The translations under genes and the position numbers were made by a program. Positions 60,050 through 64,000 of a DNA stretch of 64,000 bases are shown here, one piece after another. The notes below the pieces were generated by a model. It did no database searches and was not told where the DNA came from. It saw only the letters and a program-made list of their open reading frames with translations. The first letter of the stretch is position 1, and every line of letters begins with the position of its first letter. This stretch comes from Syngnathus acus. Lineage: Eukaryota; Chordata; Actinopteri; Syngnathiformes; Syngnathidae. Where the stretch lies: contig NC_051103.1 in assembly GCF_901709675.1 (NCBI RefSeq), positions 1,783,501-1,847,500 of the forward strand, given 5' to 3'.

Positions 60050-63000
60050 TGTCCCCGTGACGCCTGTAGTTGCCGTGACATCCACGCAAGCGAGTCTCTG
60101 CCCACATCCTGTCCGCTCGCATCGACTGGTCGCTCGTCATGGGCCGACTCCCGTCTCCACCTCGCCCGGACAGGAAGCACGTTAGGACCGGCAAACCCGG
60201 GACGAGACACAAATGAGGACAAGCCGAACGTGACTTCATATTGCTGGCTCCACCCACAAGGCTTACCGGCTTTTTTGTTACGTCTATTATTATTCATTTT
60301 TTAACTGCGTTCTGAGTTGAACAATTGCTGTTTACATGGATGAGAGGATGATAAAGTTGGAGGCTCAACAACACAAAGATCATCAGCCCCTCCGTCACGC
60401 ATGTATAAATACAACCCCTGACCCCGGGGGCTCAATTCAAACCAGCAAGACTCCGACCCCCCCCCCTCTTTGTGCTCCTTGTCCAGATCCTTCACACAGG
60501 CCTCCTCCAATCACCTCCTCCTCCTCTCGTTGTCTAATTAGGATCTCGGGCCTCATTGGGGCCGCCGCCCTTGGCGTCTGAGGGCACCATGGCTGATTCC
60601 ATCTGACGTAACAAGTCAATGCCACGGGGACAGATGCTAATTTTAATTAATTAAATGGAAGGGTCAGCTTGTTAAGAACAAGGACCAGAGGGGGGGGAGG
60701 GGTGGAGGGGGTGATTTGGACCAGACAGAACTTTCTTCCTGTGGTCCCAAAAGCAAAATGAAAGACAGGAGTTAAGTGATGGCGCTGAAAGTCAAAGCTC
60801 CAAAAATGTGGTTGACGTCAAAAATAAACAAGAGTGTGACACATTTGTCTTAATATTCCCCAGCCCACCCTTTCAAGCCACCTCCACCTCCGCCGTGACT
60901 CCGCCCCCCTGACCTAGTTTGGGCATTTGATCCCAACTGGAAGATCAGCCCCTAGAGGGGGCGCCGTGTCAACCCGCTGCCATGTCAATTGCTGCACAAA
61001 GGGCAGCCTTTGTCACTTCATATTTTCGAGGCTTTTCCATTGTTGTTCGTGGGGTACCCCCCCCCTCACACACCCCGTCCCCAAAAGAACTCATGAGTTC
61101 AGGATTTATGGATCTACTAAATGTCATAACCAGAACATTTTTGTCGCCGTGCGTGGTGGGTCTGAAAAAGTCGAATACTTTTGCCGCCGCTGTTTTGCGG
61201 GTGTCCATCAGGTGGCTAGCGGATGACTCAGAGTGGCGGGGCGTTTTAGCGGCCTGTCCTTTGATGAGGCCCGGCACAAATTAGCGCTATCTTTGCCGGC
61301 GCCACTTACTATTTCACAGCAGGAGAGTGAGCGCCGCTTCTGGCGGGGAGTTGGACCTGGCATCACGGCGGCGGCGGCGGTGGCCGCTGCGGTGCCGCCG
61401 GTCGGAAGCCATCACACGCAGCCGGCCTAATGCCGCTGATGAGAAAGAGGCCGCCCGGGGGACCCGAGTGGCCCCCGGAGGTGCGGCCTCTCGGCGTCAG
61501 GTTAACCCGAGCTGACAGACGGGCGGCGTGGACGTGCACGCGCTTGCACACGCAGAACGTCGCGGAAATAGCCGTCGCTGTGACCATGATAACGACATTT
61601 ACCCCAGAGGTTCATAAAGTTTTTGGGTCCAGCCACGCGAGTTGTGAGCTCGGCGACGGAATGAATAATACGTGACGGGACTCCCGTGATTCATAGGAAG
61701 CAATACGGAGGTCGCAATGCTGATGATTGTTTTGCTGCTCCGATAAAGTTTTTAGTTGGAGGCGAAAGAAAAAAAACGCAGCGTTGATCTCTTGGAATGT
61801 CGTCCACCAGCGAGCCAGCTCCACTGGCACCAAACCAAAATGCCTCGGACCCCCGCCCCGACAGTGTAACTCATCCCGCCACTCTCGCTGAAACAGGAGA
61901 GCCGCCATCTCGACTTCCTCCGCCAAGCTCGACATTCCCGCATTCCGTCGCATGGCCTGCTGCCGTTTGCCAGCCGGCTGTCCGGACCAGCGTTCAGATT
62001 AGAACAGTGACGTCATTACGCTTACTAGAAAACACACGCGGGAAAATCAGAGGCTCTTTCAAGACACCGTATCAATACTTTTACTTTTTTTTTATCTTTG
62101 ATGAAGAAACTTGCAGAAGGAAAAAGCTGTGGAGCAAACGAGGCAAGCGAGCACGTTGTCACTTTGGCTGGCATCCGTCGACGTGACGGGTGCTGACTGG
62201 AGCCCTGCGTTTGTCAGGCGAGGTGTCCGCAGTCAAAGTGCCACGGCCCTCCGTGTTGACACTCATTAGTGAGGGGGCTCGTACGCGGGGGCCAGAGGGC
62301 GGCGAGCAAGGCGAGAGGCCGCATCCCGCTAAAAATAATTCATTTCTCTTGATTGATTCAGATCGCGCTCGACTGATAGCCGCGTGATTCGGAAGGCCGC
62401 TGATCGGCAAGACCTCCGGTTGGCAACTTGTTGGCAACCCGAGTGGTGCTCTGAGGGGCCGGCCCGCCTCAACGGATTTGGACCACACACCGCTCGCTTA
62501 GCGATCATTTGAACGGAACCAGAATCTGAAACTCTGGCACTGTTATTGAGTGCCATTTTCACAATCTCAAATGTCAATGAACACGATAGAACGCTAACCG
62601 TTGTTAGCCTACCGAGCATTTCATGACATAATAAATAGCTTTTGATCCAAAAAGGTTCTTTGGGTAAAGTGTCAGTGTTCAGAGTCACATGAGTGACATC
62701 ATGATGGAAAGCTCGACTGCATGATTTATAATGTGAGGTCAAGTGGAGGTCCAGAGTGACCCACTGCACTGGATGTAGCATTGATTAGCCGCTAATAATA
62801 GCCGCAGGAAGTGGCAGCTTGTTGCTTGCTGAAGAATACATTTGCACTTTGCCAAGACGCACCGTGTGTGAACCCTGCTAAGTGTTCTGTTTTTTTTTTT
62901 CTTCATTTCTTAACATAGATGGAGTCCCCCCCCTCACCCACCCACCCCCAAGCCTTCTTCACACCCGACCTGCAGATCGCGAGGAACATATGCCGCGTTA

Positions 63001-63771
63001 ACGACAAACCCGTGCCAAGCTGACACTCCGACAGGCATACCGGATACTTCTAACGAGAGAATTTACGTGACGACTGATTAGCAGCTACATCACAGGAGGA
63101 GGCCCAAACACCATGCAGATACCACAAAGTTGTTAAAAGTCACTCAGCTGGATGAAGCTGCACCAAACTTAGCATAGCATGCAAACCAAAGCAACGCCGG
63201 CACATTGATGTTGATTTAGGGACTTTTTGTCAGGCGTGCCATAAAGGCACGATGTGGATATTTATGGCACAGGAGGTGGCAGAGGAGTTTTTGTGCAATG
63301 GAAAGGCACAGCTGACTTAAAACATGAGTGAGGAAGATGATATGAGGGGGAGAAACAGTCATGAATGACTAAAGGAAAGAGTTTTTCTTGCCATGGAAAA
63401 TTGGTGGTCGTGGTGAATGTGGAAGATTATCAATATGCAAAACATTTTTTAAATTGGATTCATTGAAATCATCTTTAATAACACTGACTGGTCAGCAGCA
63501 ACGATGGTGTCTCCAAATTTTGGCACCAATTTCAAATCCTATTTTTCTAGCACATCAGGGTTTTGAGATATATTCATGTCTTGAAGGAACTGAATATATT
63601 GAAGAGATCTTTGTTTGACTCAACTAAGAATTGGATGAAGACGTTTGTTGACACAATTGATGACTTCTTGTCATGCGCGTGCACGCGCTGCACAGGGGGA
63701 CACACCTCCGCAATAAGGGCGCGCGCGCGCGCTACACATCCCACACATGAGTTTGCACAGAGAGAGTGCTG

Positions 63772-63802
63772 CCAGTCAGTCAGTCGGTCGGTCGGTCGGT
63801 CG
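63772..63802. repeat. (CAGT)n/(CGGT)n tetranucleotide run
   Basis: Three CAGT units followed by about five CGGT units, in the presumed 5' flank or 5' UTR of tbx21. Confidence 0.85.
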
Positions 63803-63937
63803 CAAAGTCAGTGACAAAGTCATCGAGGGAGTCGTGCAGTCGGTGTTGCAAGGGTCCCCGGTGGAAACTCGGGAGGAGACGCTCGCTCCCGCGTTTGGAT
63901 GCGCACGCGAGCCTTATGACTTTAGTGGGGGCTGCAA

Positions 63938-64000
63938 ATGGGCGGCACGGGTGGCAACCTCTACCTCAGCATGTTGACCGGCGCCACCGAGGCGCACAGC
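63938..64000 (+). CDS. tbx21: Probable T-box transcription factor TBX21 (T-bet), N-terminus only
   Basis: Twenty-one codons from ATG 63938 to the window edge read MGGTGGNLYLSMLTGATEAHS. The MLTG.TE word resembles the N-terminus of mammalian TBX21 (...DMLTGTEP), and TBX21 is the next gene after TBKBP1 in other vertebrates, so the assignment rests on a short match plus synteny. The internal ATG at 63971, giving MLTG, is an alternative start. The T-box lies outside the window. If correct, it is the master regulator of type 1 lymphocyte programmes. Confidence 0.5.
   Translation, partial: MGGTGGNLYLSMLTGATEAHS

Larger units (their letters stand above)
56561..63937. other. tbkbp1-tbx21 intergenic region
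   Basis: 7.4 kb without a recognisable gene. It includes a repeat fragment (56651-56690), a CTCF-like motif (57017-57033), a decayed retroposon-like piece with a GGTTCGAA word on the minus strand (57236-57300), a LINE reverse transcriptase remnant (59187-59330), (AC)n (60023-60049), GC-rich stretches at 58050-58420 and 61320-61520, and a TAATTTTAATTAATTAAATGG-like AT core (60635-60655) in otherwise non-repetitive sequence. The part nearest 63937 should hold the tbx21 promoter and 5' UTR. No TATA box is seen. Confidence 0.5.

Overview
The window is vertebrate nuclear DNA, most likely from a teleost fish with a compact genome. It carries eight protein-coding genes (six complete, two cut by the window edges) with GT-AG introns. 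Joining the exons I placed gives continuous frames with lengths close to the mammalian orthologues: NSF 737 aa, PSMD11 422 aa, MYO1D 1004 aa, PDK2 408 aa, TBKBP1 626 aa and CDK5R1 301 aa. Two copies of a tRNA-derived SINE, a short shared interspersed repeat and (TG)n/(AC)n microsatellites also fit a fish. I cannot name the species.

Layout: wnt3 (+, exons 2 to 4, first exon outside the window) ends at 3726 and converges on nsf (-, 13375 to 5590). psmd11 (-, 17511 to 14685) follows nsf on the same strand. psmd11 and cdk5r1 (+, one coding exon, 19732-20637) are divergent and share a 2.2 kb intergenic region. cdk5r1 converges on myo1d (-, 38213 to 23202), whose introns hold both SINE copies and a long purine-rich tract. 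pdk2 (-, 42887 to 39824) lies upstream of myo1d and has four CCAAT boxes behind its start. tbkbp1 (+, 49119-55002) has a probable 5' non-coding exon near 45.3-45.6 kb and a 64-nt (TG)n abutting its first coding acceptor. After 8.9 kb of intergenic DNA, the first 21 codons of what is probably tbx21 reach the right edge.

The genes form no pathway or operon. They cover Wnt signalling, SNARE recycling, proteasome lid, CDK5 activation, an unconventional myosin, pyruvate dehydrogenase control and innate immune TBK1 scaffolding. What links them is ancestry: all have orthologues on human chromosome arm 17q, where they sit in several separate blocks.

I found no CRISPR array, phage, plasmid, operon or obviously new molecular system. 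The unusual signals are regulatory or structural: recurrent CTCF-like and RFX X-box-like motifs, a CCAAT array, full CRE sites at two promoters, a TG-repeat acceptor, alternative splice options in psmd11 and cdk5r1, a SINE pair and a tandem duplication near 44 kb.
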